Assembly (NCBI GenBank): GCA_015039365.1
Contig: WION01000284.1
Span: forward strand, 1 to 64,000
Length of the DNA: 64,000 nt
Direction: 5' to 3'
Source: Amanita rubescens
Lineage: Eukaryota; Basidiomycota; Agaricomycetes; Agaricales; Amanitaceae
Shown here: piece by piece, positions 10,996 to 20,933 of the stretch
Layout of the letters: each line of letters begins with the position of its first letter
Numbering within the stretch: position 1 is the first letter of the stretch
Notes under the pieces: generated by a model
Databases searched by the model: none
What the model was told of the DNA's origin: nothing
The model's input: the letters and a program-made list of their open reading frames with translations, nothing else
Made by a program: the position numbers and the translations under genes

Positions 10996-11669
10996 ATATC
11001 GCAATTCGTACAAATGCGATAGGTTTTTTCTCTAGGATATCGAATTGTACGATAGTTTGTGTTGGAATCCATTACTTGTGCGGGATAGGAGCCCAAGCCA
11101 CCAGATATGTTCCGCCGCGCTGCGACCGGTTCCTACCTCGCTACCGACGCAATTATTTGCCTTGGCAGGAATTTGCTAATGCGTTTTGTACAGATTAATA
11201 TTTCAACTACGCAGAGCCCGTGTTAGGGGCTACTGTCAAATATGATTCTTGGATTTGATTTGATAGCTACCGTCTCTGGCTTAATGATATCCCACGAAGC
11301 TCTTCATTATGGTTCTTTTCCGCCAGTCACGATGCATAGTCAATCTTGGGAAAGCGAGTTTGCCATCGGGATAGCGGGCCTGTTGGAGAGGAGTAGATGT
11401 CGTCGAACCGAACAAGTGATCAACAGTAGATAGATTTTGATCTTATTCTTGACAGATAATACACGACTCCCACCACGAAGGTAAAACGGTGAACGTTGGA
11501 GGGAAAAAGATAGTAGTAAATATAAAGATCCTTTTGAATCCTTTTCCGAAACTATGGAATCTACAGTTACAAAAATGTGGTGAAATCAAGGAGCTAATCG
11601 GGTGCAAAGAGTCAGCAATGACGTTTCCAGAGCTAAACCGAGTGCCTTACTTCTTCCTAGCCGATTCAT
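10996..11669. other. Intergenic region
   Basis: Convergent spacer between HAD copy B and lectin 3. It holds the two 3' flanks and short chance frames only (for example 11242-11433 and 11489-11680, neither with recognisable protein). Confidence 0.4.
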
Positions 11670-12503
11670 TCAAGGGTTGAATGCGATGATGCTCGCCCCT
11701 GCCGAATAAAGAACGGTATCGTCCCAGGAATCGATATGCCATGTGAATGCCTGCTGTGATACGTTGTCGACGTATGCTCGGACACGAAGATCGGCTTTGT
11801 TGTCGATATCGATTGAGTTCAGGGCGACAAAAACGTCGGGCTTCTTCCAAAACTCGACATCTTGAAACGTGACTGTCCTGCTCTGGGTGGCTCGCGGTTG
11901 GTTCCAAGGGCGGACTTCCTGCGTGTTGACGGACGTGCTATAGATGTGTGTTTCGTCCTCAGGATAGGCGATCCAACCTGCTTGTGCAGTATAGAGAATG
12001 GTATCCCCCCACGTCTCGATGTTAAGTGTAAATCCGTTCACGTCGATGTTGGTGGCGCTAGTCTTGAGGCGCCAGCCTTTGCTCTTGTCGAGGTCGATGT
12101 AGTTAAGGAAGGTGACCACTTTTGGAGGGGTTACAAATGGACGATCGAACTCGACGCGCACGGAGGAAGGGTCATTGGGGCTGGTTATGAGGTTGCGCAT
12201 GTGTTCGCCTGAGAGATACTGCATGTTGCCAGGTGCAAGGATGAACAAATCGTCAATGGCACTGCGAAGGGTAGTATCGCCCAAGGCAATGACATGAATA
12301 TCGACCCATTCCCTCGTGAAATAGAACATCTGCGACAAAACCGTGATGTTGGCGTCTTTGGAAACGTCAAGTTCACGGAAGCCATTGGTAAGACGGGGAC
12401 GGGCGACGAATGGGCGAGGAAATTCTATGTCGCCCTGTGTATCGATCTCTGGTTGATTTGGAGGGTGGACGGACCGTGTGTCGAATTCGTAGAAGGCTGG
12501 CAT
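11670..12503 (-). CDS. Triple H-type lectin-domain protein 3
   Basis: Third single-exon 277-aa paralogue. By eye it is closer to lectin 1 than to lectin 2: it shares MPxFYEFDT, FYFTREWVDIHV for FYFTEEWADIHV, and DRPFVTPPKVVxFLN. Three H-type units are present, with the conserved GFT.xIETWGDT and SFTWHIDxWDDTVLYSAG-like cores. No HAD partner lies upstream of its start; the neighbour there is 1.4 kb of non-coding DNA and then the ricin-type lectin. It lacks a signal peptide and is probably a cytosolic lectin like its paralogues. Confidence 0.88.
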   Translation of the reverse strand: MPAFYEFDTRSVHPPNQPEIDTQGDIEFPRPFVARPRLTNGFRELDVSKDANITVLSQMFYFTREWVDIHVIALGDTTLRSAIDDLFILAPGNMQYLSGEHMRNLITSPNDPSSVRVEFDRPFVTPPKVVTFLNYIDLDKSKGWRLKTSATNIDVNGFTLNIETWGDTILYTAQAGWIAYPEDETHIYSTSVNTQEVRPWNQPRATQSRTVTFQDVEFWKKPDVFVALNSIDIDNKADLRVRAYVDNVSQQAFTWHIDSWDDTVLYSAGASIIAFNP

Positions 12504-13881
12504 GGTTGGCTAGTACAAGTACTGAGGAACTGCACTGAGGGAAGAACTAATATCTTCCTGCTGGTTCCGCCAGGTCATCGCCGTACACGGTATGGTCTAT
12601 TTCGAGCACGGCGATTGGATCTAGTGACCTCTCGTAAAATGAGAGCATACTGCCTTTGGTTAGTGATGAACAAATGGAACATATACCTGTGGGACAAGAA
12701 TAACTTCTGGACGTATAGATCCAACATAGATCTGGGGTGGGATGTGTGTACATTGTTTATCTGTATGTATGTGATCTCCGAGTCATCAACCGGCTGGGAC
12801 CGCAACTAAACCTTCTTGATGACATCCAGAATGCAATGGCATGCCACCATTCACGCTGCCAGTTCCATTTCCATAAGCTTAGCTTCGAAGTCCGGAAAAA
12901 TCATCGACGTCAAGGTCTCCTCTCGCCCCTGTCAGTGGTTTCCTTTTCTTTGGTAAGTTTCGCAGATTCAACGCGCGGGGATAATTCAGTTTTTTTTTTT
13001 TTTTTTTTTTTAAAACCTTGTTTAGGCCCCGTGGCGCTTACAGCGCATGGTAGGGCATAGTCGATCGTAATGTACTTCACTTAAGCTACCTTATGCTTTT
13101 GTCTTCTTCATCCGCGATAATTCAGTTAAAAATAATACCTCTTATGGTGCATGGACGCGCTGTGTAGGGAACCGGGCCCAAAATATGAATCATATGGTGA
13201 CGATGGCCGCCCAGATTTAGCTCAGTTGGCACTTTGGCATTACCTTCCTGGTCGGAAGCCGAGAAAACGATAGTGAATTTGAAGGTGAAGGACTATGGCA
13301 TACAGTGAGTCACGAGATATGCCAGAATTGAGATCATTGTTGGGGTGTTGGAGTCATTGTCAGGCGGGTATTCATATAAATTGGCGAAGACGCTCAGTCC
13401 ACATGGAAGGTGTCCTCCGGCCCGCAAAAACAATCTCTGACGGTGCAGAATTGGTGCTCCATTGTGACGTCTCTACGATCACTGGGACCTGTCGATAAAG
13501 GCAGATTTGGTATAGTTAGCGGCGCAGGGGCAGTATAACTGCCGTTGAATGGTGCGTTTATCGGGGACGGGCGAGAACGAGTCGCAGTTGAAAGCAAGCT
13601 TCGCTTGCTGATTCATATGCGTGAGCGATAAGTTGAAAGATACGTCCGGAAATGAACGTACCATTTATGGTTCTTGTTTCAACAGAGCAGCTACCAGCCG
13701 ATCGATTCCATCATCCTTTGACATTGAGCGTCTTGTCTGATTGTCTCCACATCGAGTAGTGACCCATTCGGCCAACTGCCAAGCTGACCCTCCTGGCTAC
13801 TTAAACTGCAACAGACGATCAACTCTCCTGCAGAGCCGATCTTCTTCTCACTACTGAACTTCACCAGTATACGCATACCGG
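12504..13881. other. Intergenic region with a 22-base T run
   Basis: Separates lectin 3 (minus) and the ricin-type lectin (plus), so both promoters lie here. There is an uninterrupted run of 22 T at 12990-13011. Read on the minus strand it is a poly-A, which could be the tail of an old retroposed sequence, but no target-site duplication or coding remnant is visible next to it. Other frames in the stretch have no recognisable product. Confidence 0.4.
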
Positions 13882-14526
13882 ATGGCAAATCCAGAGGACG
13901 ACAGGGTTTATTTTATCAAGCATGCTTCGGGAAAATGTTGCATGGACCTCAACGGGAACGATAAACAATCTAGTAGGTCTCTCCACAAATTGCATCGTTC
14001 ATAGCTTACTATGTTATCCCAGTCCTTGCGTATCCATTGTACAAAACTGACAACCAGAAGGTACAGTAAATACATCATGTTAGCCTGCTTCACTAATTGT
14101 TTATTCCAGTGGTACCTCCAGCAATTCGGTAATGAATGGACGATCAAGAACATGATGACTGGCGATTATCTCGGGCTTGGTCCAAGTGGCATTGTGCAAA
14201 CGTCGCCCTTGCGTGCTTCCCAAACCGAGTTTAGGTGGCGATTTGAAAAGGACGTAAATGATCCACAGACATGGAAGTATGTTGTCTACTATGCTCATGC
14301 CAATAAGCTGCTTAGAAAAACCCCTTCTAGGATCCGTGTCACCAACACTAATTGGTTTATCGATTTGGCCAATGGTTCTACTGACGCCGGTACCGTAATT
14401 TTCCTTTGGGACGGGGACCCAAAAAATCCCAACCAGCGCTGGACGCTCCAGTATCATGATGCCAGTGGTCAGTTCACACCCTCGTTTTCTGTGCATTTTG
14501 GTTCTAATATTCTTCCCCTAGCCTAA
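13882..14526 (+). CDS. Ricin B-type (beta-trefoil) lectin
   Basis: Single-domain carbohydrate-binding protein of 181 aa. Three exons, 13882-13972, 14023-14060 and 14110-14526, are in phase (546 nt). The pattern is that of mushroom ricin-B-like lectins: an N-terminal VYFIKHASGKCCMDLNG strand-turn, NQKWYLQQFGNEWTIKN bridging exons 2 and 3, GDYLGLG, then FIDLANGSTDAGTVIFLWDG and the final NQRWTL. There is no signal peptide, and the start MANPEDDRVYF is typical. Together with the three H-type lectins it forms a four-gene lectin island. Family members are often toxic to nematodes or insects; that is not shown here. Confidence 0.85.
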
Positions 14527-15881
14527 TATCCTTCCGCCCGACTTGTTCGCTGATCCAAGGCCGTAGTTAAGACCTTAGCGTATCACATGCTCTTTTTTTC
14601 CATTGGCGCACGGTAAGGCGTCTCTTGTACAATGCTGTCCGTAGCTCCTTTTCCTTTTAAACTTCTTCCATTCAGAAACATTCCATGTTGTTACTCTTTT
14701 ACCGTTGAATGTGCCTGTTGTTAATCGATATCATATCGTGATCGAATGCAAACTAAGCTACTGCAACGCGCGTTGTAGAAGCAACACGGCCACAGGTCCA
14801 CACTCCACAGCTATGCTGCGCCAAACGTATTAGATCTTTTCGCACGATCTTGCAAGTTCTTTCGAGCCAGAAACTGTTGAAGTATGACGTATTGCAACAG
14901 GGAAGGGCATGCTCGAATTTACTTTCCCATTTCCGGCAGATTGCCGTGTACCCCGGTCACCATTTATTACCAATCAACAATTATTATTTTCTCATTGCCT
15001 TTTTCGAAATTTGACAACGTCGAGGCTCGCGTGTACCGATAACGAATAAAGGTAAAGGTGGGTGATGATTCATCCTCCATCTCCCTACTGAGCCACCATT
15101 AGTAGAGTATACCTTGACGCATTCTTCGCTCAGATAGAGGAAGGACTAAGGCGTGTCCTTGCATCGTATTTCGAAACAATGACCCACTGGCAAGACATGA
15201 TGGGTTGTAGATTGAGTTTGACTATATTCACGCTGTGCGCGGCGCCGTTGCTCGTAACGGTGATGACCCCGCAAACATCGAACATGTTTTTTCGTGCTTT
15301 TCTTCATTGTTACTTGCAATCGTTGACACGGCGGCGGATTTTTTGGAATAACTGAAAGGAGTCTTGCGCGTGCTGAGGCTAGCTGCCAGTGTGGCACGAG
15401 AATTGGATGGAAGGTAATAGATCATTCTACTCAAGCCTGAGGCGGTGGGGTTTCTGGTGCTTGCATAACATTGTTAAGCGCACCTAGTGACGGCAAGGTC
15501 TGAGCCAACGGCGAAGCTGCACAGCCACATCTCTTAAAACGTTCGTCATCCTCCTGCCAAGTTCTCGACGTCGCTTGGCGTGCGTCGCCAATCATTGAAA
15601 CGGCTCAAGTTAGCGATTCTTATATGTCATGGACGTTTGCACGCACAGAACCCCTAAAGTTAAACGGTCCGGCCCACAGTCGATTTCTATATGTGCATAT
15701 TGGGCAAGGAGCGCGCCAGAGCCCCTTATTGGTGTCAGCCACAGGTCAGTTTCGTTTACAATCGGTCGAGGTGTATATAAACCTGCATCCGTTGTCGCAT
15801 CTCTTCAGATATCCCTTTTGATCCCCCGCATACATATACACGTACCACACACACATTTACCAATCACCCATACCATTAATC
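14527..15881. other. Intergenic region
   Basis: Roughly 1.35 kb without a supportable gene. The last 110 bp are the promoter of the KEN-box gene. Nothing else stands out apart from an AT-rich part near 14960-15000. Confidence 0.4.
15774..15780 (+). promoter_or_regulatory. TATA box of the KEN-box gene
   Basis: The sequence gtgtatataaacc holds a consensus TATATAA about 100 nt before the ATG, in the right orientation, followed by a CT-rich and CA-rich leader as is common in fungal promoters. Confidence 0.55.
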
Positions 15882-17359
15882 ATGTATTCCAAACTTCCCC
15901 GAAAGACCTTCCCCACCGCTTCCAAGCTGGCCTTGGAAAATTCCTCCCCTTCCCCTTCCCCTTCCCCCTCTCCCGCTTCCCGTCTCCCCACCTTTACTTC
16001 CCGTATTCCTTCTTCTAAAAAGAGCGCTAACGCTTCTTCTCAAGGTAAGGAAAATATTCCTCCTTTCTCTAAAAAACAGTGAGTCTGTCCTTTCTTGACG
16101 GCAGTGAGATGTGATGACTGACATGACATAGGGGTTTGACTAGGTCGGCGCCTGCTAAAATAATGGTTGCCGACGAGCACAAAATTAAAAAAGGCGCTGA
16201 CCTAGGAGACGTAAAGCGCGTTAGGTCCATTGCAAAGGTAATCGTGTTCTCGATGTTTTGCGCAAGTCGAATCTCTGAGCACAATTAATCCCAGGATGAA
16301 AAGAAAGAGTCTTTCGTTCGTCCTGTGCTTGCATGCCTATCCGAAGCATTGGACTCGGTGCAAATGGTATTGTCTTTTTTATTGTTCGTCATTTCTTTTC
16401 CTGACTACTATCGATAGGACTTTGATGACGAGGACTGGGAAACTGGCCTCGCGGCAGCAAAGGTCTCAACACCCAAGAAGAAAAGGATCACACACTTGGG
16501 CGGAATCACGCTGTCTTGCACCGAGAGCCTTTTCGACGTCTCTTCGCCATTGGCTAAGCGCCACAACGATAGCATCGAAGTGACACGGAAGAGATCTTTG
16601 GCGAGACTCTCCCGCGGTAACATGAACGAGGCGGACATTACCCTCGACGCGGTCCCCGATTCTCTGACAGAGAGAATTGAATACATCGACCCTGTCGAGT
16701 ACTTTGATGACGCTGAAGTGGCCGACGACACTTTTGATCTATCCGAGATGCTAAACAAGCTCGACGCTCCCGAGGAACGGCTCATGGACACCTCTTTATC
16801 CGAGCTAATGAACGTCGAGATTAACTACTCCCTCGAGTTCCCTAACACCGCCGTTGGCCGCCCCCCGCATATCTTTGTTGCCAAGTACAAGCGCGACAAG
16901 AAGAGAGCTGCGCAGAGGGCGCTTGAAAATTCAGTTCAAAACAACCGGTGCGTTCTTCAGGACGAGTGCATTATTGACATCCCTTTGCAGGACTGGGCTC
17001 CGTCGTTGAAGTGGAAGGTGCTCACGCCTGAAAAGTACAAGGCTCCGATTCCGAAGATCCCGAGCTTGATTGTGACGAGCCCCAGTGACGGCGATCTCGC
17101 ATCGGCAATGTATGCAAACAATGCGACGGTCGATTATGACCAGGAGGTTATCGCGAGTGGCTCATACAAGGACCTTCAGCTGGACGCTTCGTGGTACAAC
17201 TGGACGATCAGGTTCGGGGAGGTACTTCCCGCAGACGAGGTGGTGGCGGAAGAAGAGGAAATGATGCCTGCTATTCCGGAAATCATCGTCACGAGCCCAA
17301 GTGATGGAGATCTCCACTTTGAAGCGAATGCTGAGGAGGACTTGAATGAGATATGGTAA
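15882..17359 (+). CDS. Protein of unknown function with a KEN box (securin-like features)
   Basis: Four exons, 15882-16078, 16132-16237, 16295-16366 and 16418-17359, give 438 aa in a closed frame. The N-terminus is basic with a Pro/Ser repeat (SPSPSPSPSP at residues 22-31). At residues 56-58 it has a KEN box in GKENIPP, a recognition site for the anaphase-promoting complex. The middle and end are acidic and probably unstructured. The decapeptide IVTSPSDGDL occurs twice, about 70 codons apart near the C-terminus. A basic N-terminus with a degron followed by an acidic tail is how securins look, so a securin or another short-lived cell-cycle regulator is possible, but no sequence homology proves it. 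A TATA box precedes it. Confidence 0.72.
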
Positions 17360-18918
17360 ATCCGAGGGCGTTGGCTCTTTCCATTTATTTTCTGGTGAGC
17401 AACATTTCAGACTTTGTATATCTTTCGTTAACGTTCAATCTAATAGCCTTCACTTTCGCTCTTTTTTATTGCTTTGGAAGTGACTCGCTCGTGCTGGACA
17501 CGGACAATATACCCAAGGACTGGGACTCGGACCTAGATTTTCTTTTTGGACTGTACTGCATTGCACGTTTGTAATGGGGTATGGTGGGGATACGGTAAGG
17601 CAGAACGCGTAGTTGCGCGACCCTAGCCAGGCGCGCACGAAACGTTCTTGCCAATGAAGCCCTGGGGAGAATGGCCAGTAGGGGGCGGAGGGCGGGGAAT
17701 GCTTGCCACATTTCTCACTCGAGGATGCTCCTGAATACGGCCGTTCTGGGAACCAGCCCTGCCTGCCAGCGACTGCGAATAAATTGTTTGTATTGTGCCG
17801 CTTTCGAATTCCAATCTTGTGCGAGACTAAGTAAGCTCCACCCAGCAGTGTATAAACGGCCTAGCACGCTCGTAGTAAGCTGCCTAATTCGAGATGACAA
17901 AACTATCTTGTCGTCAATAAAATGAACAGCATGAGTGAAGTTCGCGCCCGTTATCTTGAAAGATTCCTGCTCGTATCTCTTCTCATACTACTCGGGGCAA
18001 TAAGAGAGACAATTGTCCGGTTTACCTGGGTGCCACTATAACTTATCCGGAGGGAAGAAGGCCGCACAGAGAACATAAAATGACTTCATGCAGGATTTGA
18101 AATTACAGTCCGGCTTACGGACTTTTTCGGGCGAATTGAACCTCGGCGGTTCTTTTCGGCACATTGCGGATGTTGAGGGTAAAATCGATTAAGTACCCCT
18201 TTTTGTGGGCACCTCAAGCAAATTATAATTGTTAACTAGTATGGTAGATGGGAGCTCGCCTTGAAATGCTACTTAACACATTATGCATGTGTGATTGACA
18301 CCGGAAATGCAATGCACTGGCTCAATCATAGCTGTGCACACCATAATCCCAACATCTCCTGACGTTTGTCGATGGGCACTGATGTAGAGTTTATAAACGT
18401 GAAAGGGGTGAACACGCTTTCGTAAATACTGGACCTTTCTGTCCATCTCCGTCGTTTTCCACCCTTGCACCATATAGCCTGAATAGGCCGCATACCCCGT
18501 CCTTTGCTTGATACGACGTCATGATATCTCGCTTAGCCTTGTCAGGCCGTCGTAGATGTTGATCCACCAAGCTTTTGTCCTCGTGTTGTTTCGGGCGCGG
18601 CAAGTGACGGCAGCAGCATCGCTCGCATACGAACCAAAGGATGACAAGACGGTGCCTATGACAGAGGCTAACAGCGCGATGAAGATATAATCGGTGGTTG
18701 TAAAGCGAGGTTAAGACGCAACCGGAGGAGAGGTGGCAGGGACGACGGAGCAGCTGATGGCGAGGCGGAAGACTCCGATAAGTTAACCATAAACAATGCA
18801 AACAAGCGTACACATGTTGATTGCTCCTCCTCCACCAACTTTCTAGATTCGTTGGGTTGGTCGTGGAACGCTCCGTATCGAGGAGCCACGTGCGCCGAAC
18901 TCTCTGCATACTGCCAAA
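17360..18918. other. Intergenic region with a possible membrane-protein remnant
   Basis: No intact gene. On the minus strand around 18500-18690 one frame reads DYIFIALLASVIGTVLSSFG followed by a polar tail, which looks like the end of a membrane protein, but stop codons precede it within about 40 codons and no splicing rescues it. It is best seen as a relic or as chance. Confidence 0.3.
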
Positions 18919-20274
18919 ATGAGTTCCGAAGTACCAACGGAAATTTTACAGGACATCTTTCATCTGCTTTGCGATGAACCTATCGCTCTCCATGATTTAA
19001 ATAACAAATCTCACTTTTACGACTTCCCGTGGGCCGTTGGACAGGTTTGCAGGCGCTGGAGAGGGGTATTTCTGTCCCACACGCATTTGTGGACCTCTTT
19101 TGCCCTAGAGCCTGCCGATTTCCGAGTCAGATCCGCTCACTTTGTTGAAATGAACCGCCGCGCGACCTTATACCTCGAACGATCTGGACAGCAGCCTCTC
19201 ACCATAGACGTCACGGTGTCCCTACGGTATCCAGACATCCGAACATTTCCTAAAAAAGTTTGGGGAACGCTATTATCGTGCTCGAAGCGATGGAGAAAGG
19301 CCGATTTGAAGCTGAGAGATGGAGCAAAGCTAGTCTTGGACGGACTCAAATACAGAGGGTACATGTCGAGCCTTGAGTCCCTCAGGATATCCATACCCCA
19401 TTCCCTAGCCCCGGAGCACTATAACGCATTCCAAATCGCGGCGCACCTAACTGAACTTGATCTATCCCACCCGAGATATGCGGCAACATGGCAGTTTCCA
19501 TGGGCACAATTGACGAAGCTCAAACTTGAAACATCCTGCAAAGAGTTCGACAAGGACAGTAATAATCCGTGGGGAGTTCTATTCCAGTTAGAAAATATCG
19601 AAGAGTTACGCATCATCACAACCTTCGGCCGCATATCAAGGCACCATCCCCCACTTCCCATTGTACGCCTTCCTGGCCTTCGGCTTCTCGAAGTCTCCTT
19701 AGTCTTTGCCATGATGTTCTCCTGGTTCACTGCGCCTTTACTGGAACATCTTCACATACACGGGTGCACTGATCTCGCCTACGATTGGTTGTACGATGAT
19801 CAGCCCTACGAAAGAGAAATAACGTCTTTAATCCAACGTTCATCTTGTCACGTTCGCCAATTGGTACTTGATAATTGTAGAACGAAGGAGATGCGCATAG
19901 TAATGAAAGCACTGGCCAGCGTTGAAGAGCTCTCTATTACTTACCCAAGGGGAACCCTCAATGTATTACAGGATATTACGGGCTGCATCTACATGCCTAA
20001 AATGCAGGTATTGCAGGTTCGGCCGTGTATTATTCGTGGGAATCTTGCGGAGAAGGTGGAGGCCGCAGCTTCTCGCCTTTTCGAGGCTCGAGGGAAGGGA
20101 TCGTCCCTTCCGAGCCACGACATTGCGCCGCTCGAGAAGTTTGTGATCTGGTTGACCTTGCGGGGAACCTTGAAGTTCTTCGTTGAGGTCTTGGAAGTGA
20201 TGCGTAGTTGGCCATCCTTTGCTCAAGTTTATATCAATGGCACGTTGCTCGAACGATTAACTCCATCCCTTTGA
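18919..20274 (+). CDS. F-box protein
   Basis: Single-exon gene of 451 aa. The first 60 residues form an F-box (EVPTEILQDIFHLLCDEP, later VGQVCRRWRGVFLSHTHLWTSF), which would dock the protein to Skp1 in an SCF ubiquitin ligase. The rest is a leucine-rich-repeat-like region of irregular spacing (LTELDLSHPRYA, LTKLKLETS, IEELRIITTFG, LLEVSLVF, LEHLHIHG, VEELSITYP). This is typical of the large, rapidly evolving F-box families of Agaricomycetes. The substrate cannot be inferred. Confidence 0.85.
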   Translation: MSSEVPTEILQDIFHLLCDEPIALHDLNNKSHFYDFPWAVGQVCRRWRGVFLSHTHLWTSFALEPADFRVRSAHFVEMNRRATLYLERSGQQPLTIDVTVSLRYPDIRTFPKKVWGTLLSCSKRWRKADLKLRDGAKLVLDGLKYRGYMSSLESLRISIPHSLAPEHYNAFQIAAHLTELDLSHPRYAATWQFPWAQLTKLKLETSCKEFDKDSNNPWGVLFQLENIEELRIITTFGRISRHHPPLPIVRLPGLRLLEVSLVFAMMFSWFTAPLLEHLHIHGCTDLAYDWLYDDQPYEREITSLIQRSSCHVRQLVLDNCRTKEMRIVMKALASVEELSITYPRGTLNVLQDITGCIYMPKMQVLQVRPCIIRGNLAEKVEAAASRLFEARGKGSSLPSHDIAPLEKFVIWLTLRGTLKFFVEVLEVMRSWPSFAQVYINGTLLERLTPSL

Positions 20275-20933
20275 TTGTCGTGCTATCTTGGGCTACTGCA
20301 AGAGTAGTGGATGCAAGGACGTGGCTGCTTGAACCTAGGGTACATTTAGTTTAGAGTTTTTTGTACGAAAATTTCAATCTCAGAATCACGAGATCGAAGT
20401 GAGCGAAAGGCGGGAAATGGGCCGTTGTGAGAGTCGAATTTACAATGAGTGGCTCAGATTCGCGGCATCACCAAAGTCCAATATGGTGCCGCTCGAGGAA
20501 CTAGTTGTGCTGGATCGGCTTCGCTCCAATGAAGCTTGGCCACCCGACTCCAGTATAATCAATTCACGCATTATCCGAGGTAGCGTAGGCTAGAGCAGAC
20601 TCAAGTATGTTCGGCTTAAATTCCAATTTCAAATGGTAGCTATCACTGCCAGAATACCAGAGCCGCACAACGGTGAGCCTCGTCGAAACTGTTCTTCCAG
20701 TCCAATTTGATCAAATTTATCATCTTCTATACATTCCAACGCGAAGTTGAGTGTAGTGCAGGATCAACGTCGATGTCTACCGTGACGTGGTGGATCAAAA
20801 ACACATGGTCTCAGCGGAATTACGGGCGGCCCAATAATAAAGCCACAGCCACCGATCGAGTTGGTGCTACAATTACAAGTAACACTGCCAGTCGTTGACA
20901 TTACGGCCTCCGGAACACCCAAAAGACCGCAAC
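20275..20933. other. Intergenic region with a possible F-box C-terminal relic
   Basis: A 64-codon frame at 20399-20593 contains ASPKSNMVPLEELVVLDRL, which resembles the C-terminal SHDIAPLEKFVIWLTL of the F-box protein just upstream, so it may be a decayed fragment of a duplicate. At 20760-20779 there is an exact 20-nt match to the start region of the NTPase-nuclease gene (40290-40309). Confidence 0.35.

Noticed and set aside
12990..13011. The 22-T run as the tail of a retrotransposon
   Set aside because: No coding remnant, no target-site duplication and no repeat partner in the window.
18391..18909. Minus-strand frame of 172 codons as a gene
   Set aside because: Composition is unlike protein (many Arg, His, Cys, Leu runs), no domain, and another frame over the same DNA looks more protein-like.
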